From Raphanus sativus (Eukaryota; Streptophyta; Magnoliopsida; Brassicales; Brassicaceae): a DNA stretch of 64,000 bases. The translations under genes and the position numbers were made by a program. Location: NCBI RefSeq assembly GCF_000801105.2, contig NC_079516.1, positions 49,149,265 through 49,213,264 of the forward strand, given 5' to 3'. The notes below the pieces were generated by a model. That model did no database searches. It was given only the letters and a program-made list of their open reading frames with translations, and was not told the origin of the DNA. This document shows, piece by piece, positions 42,260-52,423 of the stretch. Positions within the stretch are counted from its first letter, which is position 1, and the number at the start of each line of letters is the position of its first letter.

Positions 42260-45078
42260 ATGGGATCGTTTGAGGGTTCTTGTGAAATCGTTGAGGAGAA
42301 GGATGTGGTGAGGCTGCCCAAACATTCTAGCAGACACTGTAAGCCAGCATTGGGACCAAGCAAAGACATGGAGCGTCCTCCTCCACTAAAGCAAGGTACT
42401 ATGGAGTATGACATTGATCAGCTTTTCCAGTCTATAACTATAAAACCATCACCGGGAAGAGGCATGGGCTCTTCTTCTTTCCATCATCTTGAGACTAGCG
42501 CTAGCGCTGGTACCAGCAGGAGCACAAGCCCTTCGAAGAAGAGTGCTATGAAAAAGCCATTTCCCATGGGAGGAACCCCTAGATCACCAAGAGTTGGTCC
42601 TTCTGATTCAGTTTCACTGAAGCAGGCTCTGAGAGATCTTTGCATCTCAAAGGCATCAGAAATGGCTGCTCAGAAACGGTTGTCAAAGTCTGCAGCTGCG
42701 TCTCCGAGGGTTTCTGAAGCAGACAGGATAAAGAGTCTTTACAGACAAGTTTTGAGTGAATCTGCTGGCAGGTCTGGGCTTCCTGTGGACAAGGGTAAGA
42801 GCTTGGTTGAAGTTTCTTTGACTCCTGTAGACGATATACCCAGCTCTTCACAGAGTGTGTCTCAGCGGTTTGGTGTCCTTGAGACAAACCCTTCTAAATC
42901 AGGGTTGCAGTCAATGAGAGAGACTGTGTTGCTGTATAAATGTAACAACTCTGGATCTTCTCTCAGTTTTGGTAGTGGAGATTTTGAGATAGAGATAGAT
43001 GAATGCGCCACATCTCCTCCTCCTCATGTGGTCATTGAAGATGGTGTGGTAGAAATAGACAAACATGTTACCTCTCTGCCTTCATGTTCTGGCAGCAAAG
43101 TTGTTGCTGAAGAGGAGCTAAACAAGAGCATCGTCTCATCAGCTATAGTGCAAAGTGAGACAAAAGCTGTGGACTCAGGGATAGAAGGAAAGCTGGACAA
43201 CGCACCTAGTTCAGGAACAGAGAACATCAAACTGGTAAACAAGGTAAGAAGAAACATCCCACGTCCCAAACCGCGGCCGAAAAGGAAGATTTTGGTTAAG
43301 AAGAAGCTAAGAGTCGCTGTAGCTTCTGCTATAAAAATGGTCGAGGAAGCTGATGCTTCCTTAGAGCCTAGTGCAAGCCAAACTCTGTGCCAGAAATGCC
43401 ATTGTTCGTTAAAGAGCATCACCTCTGAAAACCATCTGCCAACAAACGGTATTGAAGCAAATCAGGAATCAGTTGCAAGCTCTCATCTCATTAGCATTGT
43501 GAAGAGTAGTGATAAAGAGACCAGCAAGGAATCCTCCAATTCTTGTGAGGTTGTTGATAGCAGAGAAGCTGACATTGTCATGAAACAAGACGCCACTCAA
43601 ACCAGTTGCAGTGGAAAAGGTGATGGAAGTGAACACAAAAGAGAGAATCCAACTTCCAGCGATAAGATAATATTCTCTTTGAGCTCAAAGGACAGCAGCA
43701 TAGGAAACTACAGCAGTAGCACAAGCATGAGCGAGGAGAGCAATCTGAGCAGGTTTAGCTGCGGCAACAAACCTCACATGTCTATGGACGTGAGATGGGA
43801 AGCGATTAAGCACGTCAAGTTGCAGTGTGGCTCTTTAGGACTCCGACATTTCAACCTTTTGAAAAAACTTGGCTGTGGAGATATAGGAACAGTTTATCTC
43901 GCTGAGCTGGTCGATACGAATTGCTTGTTTGCCATAAAGGTCATGGACAACGAGTTCTTGGCTCGGAGGAAAAAGACACCGAGGGCTCAGGCGGAACGTG
44001 CGATCCTCAAAATGTTGGACCATCCTTTTCTGCCTACATTGTATGCACAGTTCACTTCAGATAACTTATCATGTCTGGTGATGGAGTATTGTCCCGGTGG
44101 TGATCTTCATGTCCTGAGGCAGAAACAGCTCAGTAGATGCTTCTCCGAACCTGCAGCTAGGTAAGATCACTTCTCACATTGTTATGATATCTCTGATAAG
44201 CAGAACAATGATGATTTGTTTTTGTTCACAGGTTCTATGTAGCAGAAATCCTCCTTGCGCTAGAGTACTTACACATGCTTGGAGTTATATACCGTGATTT
44301 GAAACCAGAGAACATTCTAGTCCGAGAAGATGGTCACATCATGCTTACAGATTTTGACCTCTCGCTCAGATGTGAGGTGAACCCAACTCTTCTCAAAACA
44401 ACTTCTCTTGCCGGGAAAGATCCTGCGAGGATGTCTGGTCCATACAACGCATCCAACTGCATACAACCTCTATGCATCGAACCATCGTGCCGTGTCCCAT
44501 GTTTCAGCCCAAGGCTCTCATCAAAACCAAGAAAACAGAGGTCTGATCTTTTGACACAACAGTTCAGATCATTGCCTCAGCTTGTGGCTGAACCAACCGA
44601 AGCAAGATCAAACTCTTTTGTAGGAACGCACGAGTACTTGGCTCCTGAGATCATAAAAGGAGAAGGGCATGGTGCTGCGGTTGACTGGTGGACGTTCGGG
44701 GTCCTTCTCTATGAGCTTTTATACGGGAAGACACCGTTCAAAGGCTATGACAATGAGGAGACGTTGTCCAACGTTGTGTATCAGAACCTCAAGTTTCCTG
44801 ATAGCCCTCTCGTGAGCTTCCAGGCAAAGGATTTGATCAGAAGGTTGGTGATGAAGGATCCAGAGAGCCGTCTCGGGTCAGAGAAAGGAGCTGCAGAGAT
44901 CAAGAGGCATCCTTTCTTTGAAGGATTGAACTGGGCTCTCATCCGCTGCGCCATTCCCCCTGAGCTGCCTGATGTATATGAGAACGGTGCAGCGGAAGCA
45001 ACTTCTCCTAAAGGGAATAGTAATGGGTATCTTGAATGTAAAGCCATGGGAGATCATCTTGAGTTCGAGTTCTTTTAG
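42260..45078 (+). CDS. AGC VIII protein kinase, KIPK-like
   Basis: Two exons, 42260..44160 and 44232..45078, encode 915 residues. The N-terminal 530 residues are a Ser-rich regulatory region with basic patches ([17 protein letters not shown]). The kinase domain spans about 530-870. It has the glycine loop [13 protein letters not shown], the ATP-binding Lys in FAIKVMD, the catalytic loop [10 protein letters not shown], the plant-specific DFD in place of DFG (TDFDLSLR) and [11 protein letters not shown]. An insertion of roughly 90 residues lies between DFD and APE, the mark of AGC VIII kinases. The C-terminus ends EFEFF, a PDK1-docking PIF-like motif. KIPK and D6PK relatives act at the plasma membrane in auxin transport and growth control. 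Order suggests the At2g36350 orthologue (KIPK-like). Confidence 0.93.
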
Positions 45079-45519
45079 GGGATAGAGAAAAGACAATACG
45101 GGTCTATGCAGACAGAAACTCTGTGGTTTTAAGTTATCAATAGTACCGTTGTTGTTGTAGTAAAATCCATTTCTAAGTCTAAGAGGTAAATTTTGCCTCT
45201 TTGTTCCTTACTTTCCGATTGGCTTCAAGGCAAATCAATCTATTTCAAAGGCCAAACAAGATTAGAAAAAAAGAGATATGAATTAAGTAGAGATAATGGA
45301 AATCTTACACATGGGTATATTTTTTTGACCTTGACTAAAAAAAAAGTTGTACATATCTTGTTGTCTATATAAGAGGTATGATTCTCTTGAGACATTTTAG
45401 CTTTGTTGTTTGGAATGGTAATGCTGATAGCAATCATGGTGATCTTCTTGGCAGCTACTTGATGAGCTTATAAGGGGTTTTGTCTTCTCCTTGTGAGTTT
45501 CATGGTAAAGCTCCTCAAA

Positions 45520-48500
45520 TCAGATTAGAAGGGTTTTGTATTCTTCCAGCAACTTGGGAATGTCATCCATCCGCAACTGAGAATAGCAAAATGTAAACTT
45601 CATATGTCAGAGAGCATGTGCGGAAAGCCTGATGTTTGATTGATTGGTGTCAAATGTTCAAGAGAGCTAATAGCATGAGAAAAGTATGTAGTATTACCTC
45701 GGAAGAACTTTTGATGTGATAAAACGTAAAGGTCTTCTTTCCGGGGAAGCCAAAATCTGCAGATGTTAAGCTGTTCTGTGCTCTGAGACACACCCGCCAA
45801 AACAACGAAAACAAACATATGTCAAGGAAAGGAAGCAGGTGTGAGAGTTCGTAACATGTAATAGTTTTCAGAGGGATACAAAACAATGCATTGACATGAC
45901 AATTAACTTTTATGTGAGGATTTCACAACATTAAGAAATGGATCAGTTTTGGCAATTCTAGGATTAACGAGTCTCAAGGGCTTCAAGACAAAAAAATGGT
46001 AATCCATATTATTAACTCTATGTGAATCCTAAGCTTATCTAAGTTATTTCAATGTCATGTGATGATTCCAAGCGCAATAAAGGAAGAACCATTTTGATAA
46101 ACAAGAGCTGAGTTTGAAAGACTTGGCATGGATGAGAACTCACGTGTATTTTCTGGTCACCAGTCGCTGATAATCTCGAAGCAAAGAATCAAGCTCTTTT
46201 AATTGCAAAGTCTCTGGAGTGGACTCTTTCCAATGTTGACGAAGTGCTTCAGCTGCCATCTATTCATTGAGAAGCATTATCAGTACAAGAATAACACATT
46301 CACACATCCTGAAATAGACAAGAGGAAAAATTCACCTGAACCATGGAGGATCGATTATCAACTACTTCTCCCTCAATCAATCTGGTTCCTAACTCAACGA
46401 ACTCTTGATCTTCTGACTCCTCGAGGATTTGAAGGCGTAACCCTGATGAAACAGAGATTCCCATTTTCTTTTGCAAGTCAGCGATAGTGGATCCCTCTTT
46501 TCCCCTTTCCTGATGTGACCAGACTCTTGGTGTTAAAACAAGTTGAAAAGCTAATTTAACTGCATTGGCGAGAAGCAAAGAAGATCATAAGCAGGAACTC
46601 CAGATACCGTATCCAAATCTCTCTCTGACTCTTTAGTCTCAGGAGGATTTTTAAGTTGAGGTACAGAAGACCTCTTGGCTATCGGATCATCTGAGAAAAG
46701 AGAAAAAGAGATAGGGTGACCATGAGGTAGTGATGGAAGTGTAGAAGATTTTAGTTAGATCCCTATCAGCTTGCTAAATAGTTCACCAAATTTAATCAGA
46801 TGCGGTAGAACTTCACAACTTTCAATACGAACTTGATAAAGAAAATAGAGGTAGCTAGAAATTGAAGTGTCTCTAATTGCCTACAATCTGAGTACCAACA
46901 GCAAGATTAGTTCGTCTGAAGACTTTCCAACGATAAGTAACTGATGATGCGTGTACAGAGAATGATAGCTAAGTTGGAGTAAGACAGCAGTACAAATAAG
47001 AGTAAGATACCTTCAGGAACCAGCCACCAAAGATCACCAAAGGTTGATTTTCCATCAAAACCACCAATTAAAAGATGACGAGCTCCAATACTAGTCATGG
47101 TATGGTAAGCTCGAGGAGGAGGAGGCTCATCATTGCTTATTGGTAAGCGCTTCCACTGAGCAGTTACTAGAATGTGAAAATAGAAAATTCAGTAACGACG
47201 CCCTAGAAAACAATGCTCAGACAAAAAATGATAAATTGCATCACAGTATATCATCTCACTAGATTGTTCTATTGTAAATTACTGAGGTGGATTTTTTGGA
47301 TTTGGAGTGATTCTTTAGCAGAAGAGAAGAATCTACCTCTGTCCAAAATTATAGTGTCATTATAATAGACATCATAACGACTCAGCCATCCACCAGTTCC
47401 ATGTCCCCCAAATAACAGAAGCTTCATACAGAAAATTAATGATGCGAGTGATGTATTTCACGCGAAGATATCCCTACACAAAAGAGCAAACAGGTGCTGA
47501 AAAAGACATACATAATGTCCTCCGGATGTGACAGTGTGACCACATCGAGAGGATGGTGCTTGGCCAGGAAGCTTGAGTTGTGTCCATCCAGGTGTTTCAC
47601 GCTCTTTCTTGCACAACAAATAAAACCCCACAATAAGATCAGCAAACAGAACATAAGAAAGAAAGACATCTGAAGAGAATACTCCTCCACATAATTCAAT
47701 GTAATTTCTCAAGAAATGTAAGTAAGGATGAACCTTCATCTATTAGACCCTTCAAAGCCCACAGATCACCCATGATAGGGCCACCACCACCTGTCAAAGA
47801 TAACCATGTCACACACCATAGTCTCAGTTTAGTTGTTATCAGCTCAAGCAAAACAAAGATTTTGGTTCTGGTATACCTCTGCCACCAAAAACAAGTAAAC
47901 GTTTCTCAACCATGGTGGCTGTATGACCACATCTAGGAGGTGGCAACGACCCCGAAACCGTCAGCTCCATCCATTCGAGGGACACTAATGGATACCAAGA
48001 AAGTTGACAATAATCAGAAACTTAGAAAAGTTCATTATAAAACTGACGTAGAGGAGAGATATAAGGTTTTACTTGTATCCATAACATATACATCTGACAG
48101 CCATTTTTTACCGTCCCAGCCGCCACACCTACCAATAATCATAGGTTAAGCCAATGCATGCAACAAGCTGGTGAACGTCTAAATTATGAAACTCACAAGA
48201 CAATTTTCTGGTTGCCAATAGCAGCGGCAGCAGAAAAATCACGAGGCGTAGGCAAGTCGCCAAAGCTGGTTAGCTCAGACCACTGCCATATATCTGCAGA
48301 AAAATTGATAGCAGCGTCAATCAAAGAAGTGCCAAAGCAGAGAATAAAAAAAACTCCGAGGCACACTTACCTGTATCTAGAACCCAGAAGTCACCCAACC
48401 TGAAATAGATTTATTTATAGAAATATAAGCTATTCCGGTGAAAATAGAATGTAAAAACACTTATAACTAGAAAAATATAAGGTAGTGCGCACCTCTTGCC

Positions 48501-49232
48501 ACCAGAACGTCCACCAAAGATGAACATATGACAATCAATAGTGATGGCAACATGAAAGGCGCGAGGTGTAGGACCAACTTTTCCTTCAGAAACGCTGCCA
48601 GTACATTCTGGCTCAAACCAGAGTTTGTTTTCTAGTCGACAGGACAAAAGAAGAAGCAATCATAAGACGGCCAATTATCACATGATTAAAAAAAGCTGGA
48701 AGAAACTAATCTCACGGATACTTAAAACAAGGGCCAAGCGAAGTAAGAAAGAGAGTAGTATCCTATATTGAATCTAATGAATCTCATGGTGAAGTTTTCA
48801 GTTTTCTCTAGTCTTTTGCAAAAAGTAACTATCTTTGATGAAGCATCAGCCTAACTGAGCTTAGCAGACAATAAACTACCAGAAACACTAGTCTTTCATT
48901 ACAAGCGAAGCAAGACAGTAACTCAACAGAAGAAAAAAAAAAATCTTGTTTTAATCAATAATCCTAAGCTGAAGTAATGATTGGTGATTGATTACCAATG
49001 TCATAAACGATTATGTCGTTGAGGAACTTCTTGTCGACGAGACCGCCGAACACCACGACCATGGATTTTCCGACATTGACAGCCGTATGTCCACTGAGTG
49101 ATGAAGAATAAAATCATGAAGCTGAAATTAAAATGCGAAAATTGAATCGAGAAGAAGTAATTAATTTTACCTCCTAGGCTGTGGAGGAGTTCCGGTGAAA
49201 TCGGAAGAGGAAGCTCGAACCCAGTGATGCAT
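45520..49232 (-). CDS. Kelch-repeat protein, 16 exons
   Basis: Exons: 49171..49232, 48996..49093, 48493..48631, 48371..48399, 48197..48293, 48073..48128, 47877..47984, 47734..47790, 47512..47603, 47337..47421, 47011..47166, 46608..46690, 46336..46509, 46144..46259, 45698..45782 and 45520..45576. Together they give 497 residues with all phases agreeing. It starts [20 protein letters not shown]. Kelch blades repeat PPPRxGHT...VFGG motifs, for example [64 protein letters not shown] and [21 protein letters not shown] helical tail follows (DLQKKMGIS to [11 protein letters not shown]). It probably acts as a beta-propeller interaction protein; partners are unknown. No F-box is present. Order fits At2g36360. 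Confidence 0.92.
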
Positions 49233-49839
49233 ACTTACGGTCGCGATTGATGTCTGAAAACGCACGGATCACCTGCGTTTTTGGATTCGCTTCAAGTAGT
49301 ACACTTCTTCTCCTCTTAATTAGAGTCAAAACAAAATTTTGCAGAGATCGAAAGGAGGACTCTTTTGTTTGGTCTGATATTATAATCCAGACCGAGTTCA
49401 TTATAAACCGGTTTGGTAGTCAAAGACTAATCTAACCGGTTTATCCCGTTATTTTAAAAATTGGAAAACTCAGGTTCGGTCCGGTATGGGCTCTATCATT
49501 AAGTTACTGTGTTTGATTGTATATTTATGTTTAGTTTCAAGTGGGTGCTGTGTGTATCAGTTTTCAATCAAAAGTGCTGATCGCTTAAGTAGTGAAAATT
49601 GGATATGTAATAGCCAACCAGGTCCGACTATACTAATCAACGGAGACATCAAATAAGTTATCGTTAAAGTTCAACATACAAAATATATTTTGGGACCTAG
49701 GCGAAGCTTAGACATTAGTAAGTTATTGATTTATTTTATATATTTTATACATTTATATAGCTTATTTTAAATTTTTAAGTTTAATTATAAACTTATTGTG
49801 ATGAATTATCAAAATTAGATATACAAAGCATAAGAAACT

Positions 49840-50080
49840 AGACAAATTTGTAGATTTGAAATATATTATTGACTAATTTAACATATTTAGATAAATTTAG
49901 ATCGATTTAAACCGTATTTAACCAATTTAGAGCAGTTTAAACCAATTTGAATAGTACAAATCAGTATAAATCGGATTTTAAAAAAATTGTTTCGGATAGG
50001 ACCGAATTACAGCCTAGATGGGGGGGGGGGGGTAGGCGCCGTAGGCGCCGCCTAAACCGATTTTTAGAACCTTAATTGTA
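49840..50080. repeat. Dispersed-repeat fragment with G run and GGCGCC motifs
   Basis: An array of ATTTAAACC and ATTTAGA-type words leads to a run of 13 G (50020-50032), then TAGGCGCCGTAGGCGCCGCC and TAAACCGATTTTTAGAAC. I recognise the last motif as common in plant repetitive DNA but cannot name the element. Confidence 0.45.
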
Positions 50081-50109
50081 AATTTCAGAATCCTTGAGAT
50101 GACTGCTTC

Positions 50110-50690
50110 CACAAGCTGCTGTCTGAGTCCAAAACCCAAAATGAATCTAGCTTTTTTATTATTTTTACTTATCATCATATCAAGTGCATTACCGCCATGT
50201 GCTACGAGTCTGGATCTGGTAGTAGTATGAGCATTAATAGTAAACGTGGAAGTAGTAAGGACTTTGATAAACTTAATAACATTCTCAACATTCTCTTCTT
50301 CGGCTTTTTATAAACATAATTCTCTCATAATGTCATGCATTTGACAATACTCCCATCTGCAAGTCAAATCATTTTTTTACTGCAATAACTATATTTCTCC
50401 CTACTAGCTCGTTTATGTATTCTTTTCCAATTTTCCTAGTGGTAGCTTCATCGCAACTTGACGTTATTCCTCATGCTTTCCAGAGATAATACAATCTCGT
50501 CACTTGTATCTTGTAATCTTCAAGGTAATGAGCTAGGTAGCGGAAGCAATGCTTTAACTGTATTGGCAAATCTTCATAGCTCATAGACAATACTCGGTAA
50601 ACCGAATCTTGATTGTTGTCGTCTATGCGAACTATCTGATTTTGAATATTGTCATCTATTCTTTTCCATTCTTCAACCATGTTTTTATTA
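50110..50690 (-). pseudogene. Decayed CNL disease-resistance gene segment (RPP8-like)
   Basis: On the minus strand, NB-ARC-to-LRR signatures appear in order but across frames. DSVYRVLSMSYEDLPIQLKH, CFRYLAHYLEDYKIQVTRL and YYLWKA come first. After a break, TTRKIGKEYINELVGRNIVI follows, and then a frame-shifted MHD region (QMHDIMRE recalled, here altered with a stop). Finally KFIKVLTTSTFTINAHTTTR appears. This is the segment from the GLPL/RNBS-D region through the MHD motif of RPP8/HRT-type CNL proteins. The P-loop and LRR parts are missing, so it is a fragment. No intact copy is nearby. Confidence 0.75.
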
Positions 50691-50940
50691 GTTTGAAATA
50701 ATATGTGGCTAATCTAAACAAGAATTTTGATAAAAAATCCGTAAGAGATTTATGCTTTTTGGCTTAAGGATTCATGTGATTCAACATTAGCGATTTTAAA
50801 TTAAAATTAAAATTGTTTTACTGGCTCTGTAAAATTCTCACTAAACTAAAATTAAAACTAAAACTACAATATGTGAATTTACAAATATATTTTATGTTAT
50901 GTGTTGTAATCGGATTTAAGTACTTATGAAGTTGTGGTCT

Positions 50941-50956
50941 GTTTGCCCAAAAAAAA
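50941..50956 (+). mobile_element. A-tailed micro-insertion with 15-bp duplication
   Basis: Sixteen bases, GTTTGCCC plus an A run, are flanked by identical 15-mers ATGAAGTTGTGGTCT at 50926-50940 and 50957-50971. Confidence 0.65.
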
Positions 50957-51318
50957 ATGAAGTTGTGGTCTTTAATTGATTTAAATTTCTCAAAACTTGT
51001 ATATTGTAAGTTTGAACTTTGTAGTAGGTTTACTTAGTGGTCTATAGTGAACCCTTTGATAATCCAAATTAATATGGATGTTAATAGAATTGATCTTTAA
51101 CGAACTCAACACGGTCAATATTTGTGCACAAAAAGTGGTCAACTAGACATGGATAAATGGACCTAAGTCACCCTAAATAACAATTTTAATAAAAACAAAT
51201 GTACTTGTTATCTCTTTTATTATATCCTATTTTTCATTTTTCCATACATCATCCATGACAGATAAATATTTAGATGTTTCTAACAAGTGAAAAATTTTAG
51301 CCTCAGGTGTACTCAAGT

Positions 51319-51390
51319 CTCCGGAATCTCCAGAATCTGCATGTCCTTCTATCAAATCTCCGGAATCCGCATGTCCTTCTTCCTCGGTCT
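51319..51390. repeat. Short tandem duplication
   Basis: TCTCCGGAATC followed by GCATGTCCTTCT occurs twice with small changes (about 51319-51352 and 51356-51381), inside the gene-loss region. Confidence 0.6.
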
Positions 51391-51533
51391 CTCTGGAATC
51401 TCTTCTCTAATTCCTCATCCCAAAGATTGGTAAAAATTACTAACCAACTTACATAATCATCAAGTGTGTTTTAGATCTTACTTTTTGTTATGATCAAAAG
51501 TGTTTTAGAGCTACCTAACTTTTATGTTTTGTG

Positions 51534-51662
51534 TTTCTTATGTCATATGGTGGAGATGATATTACTAGGCAAGTGGCTGGACATTGTATGGAAGCATTCG
51601 ATAGTGCAGAACACTGGTCTCGTAGACACGGGTTTAAAAATGTTGCTCAAAGATGGATCCAG
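51534..51662 (+). pseudogene. Unassigned exon-like segment
   Basis: A frame reads LMSYGGDDITRQVAGHCMEA, then FDSAEHWSRRHGFKNVAQRW and IQ, ending at a possible donor. It looks like real coding sequence (no stops, mixed polar composition), but there is no start codon or partner exon. I do not recognise the family. It may be a remnant of a gene lost between the kelch gene and SBE2.1. Confidence 0.35.
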
Positions 51663-51775
51663 GTTCGAATATGACTTCTTACCAGTTGTAGCTGCGGTCC
51701 ACATCGCGTGGATACTGTTGTTTGTATCAAGCTCCTCAATTTCCAGAAGAAGGTGAAGAACCTGCGATTTAGATA
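51655..51775 (+). pseudogene. C-terminal relic of an ABCG/PDR transporter (ABCG34-like)
   Basis: The frame reads FEYDFLPVVAAVHIAWILLF. After a small deletion a neighbouring frame gives IKLLNFQKK. Together these match the last membrane span and tail of PDR-type ABCG transporters (GF.YDFL.VVAAVH...FAF.IK..NFQRR). ABCG34/PDR6 is the gene I expect immediately before SBE2.1 by order, so this is best read as the stub left after its deletion. Confidence 0.75.
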
Positions 51776-51877
51776 GAGTTGAAAATCTTTATAGAATTGT
51801 GTTGAAGGTTGTTGTTGTATTCATGTAAATTTTCCAATCTATGACCGTTTTATTATTTTGTTATCATTTGGCAAGTA

Positions 51878-51922
51878 ACAATAAATATATAACACCAACA
51901 ATAAATATATAACACCAACAAT
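51878..51922. repeat. Tandem repeat, 20-bp unit, two copies and a part
   Basis: AACAATAAATATATAACACC occurs twice in succession, with a third partial copy (AACAATAAACATC). Confidence 0.85.
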
Positions 51923-52423
51923 AAACATCTTGGTATATGCTAATATTCTCTAGTGATTCTCATGGGATATTTGTGAAACGTTTTGGACTCATCCCCTAAC
52001 AACTGAAGAGAAAACTTTTTTTCAGTTACGAGTCTGAATCTGACAAGTGACAACACAAAGTTATTTACAAAATCTTTATCTTCTCTTCTTTTATTTTTTG
52101 GATCTCTAATATTATTTATTTCCTGAATATTATTTATGGTAAAAAGATGCAATTATTGAGAAACTGAGTGAGAGCTACTTTCTTTTTGTGGATACATATG
52201 AAGAAGACGGACGAGAAACGCTTGATGGGGGACCCACTGAAATATCTGACATCACTACACGTGGCGAGCTACGCTCCGTCCCTAATGAACTCCGTGCGAT
52301 ATTTATTTTATTTTATTTTTAATTAATTAATTAATATATATTTCCTTATTTAGATTTTATTTCCTTTTAAGCTTTTCTCTTGGCTTCCTCTCACACTCTC
52401 TCTTCTCCCAAGAGTTCTGTGCA

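Larger units (their letters stand above)
49233..52423. other. Gene-loss region between kelch gene and SBE2.1
   Basis: Contains a repeat with a 13-base G run and GTAGGCGCC motifs (about 49840-50080), a decayed NB-LRR piece (50110-50690), a micro-insertion (50941-50956), a duplicated CCGGAATC-rich stretch (51319-51390), two broken exons (51530-51775) and a 20-bp tandem repeat (51878-51922). The BTB-type E3 gene and intact ABCG34 expected here by order are absent. The right end is the SBE2.1 promoter, with an ACGTGG core (52259-52264). Confidence 0.6.
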
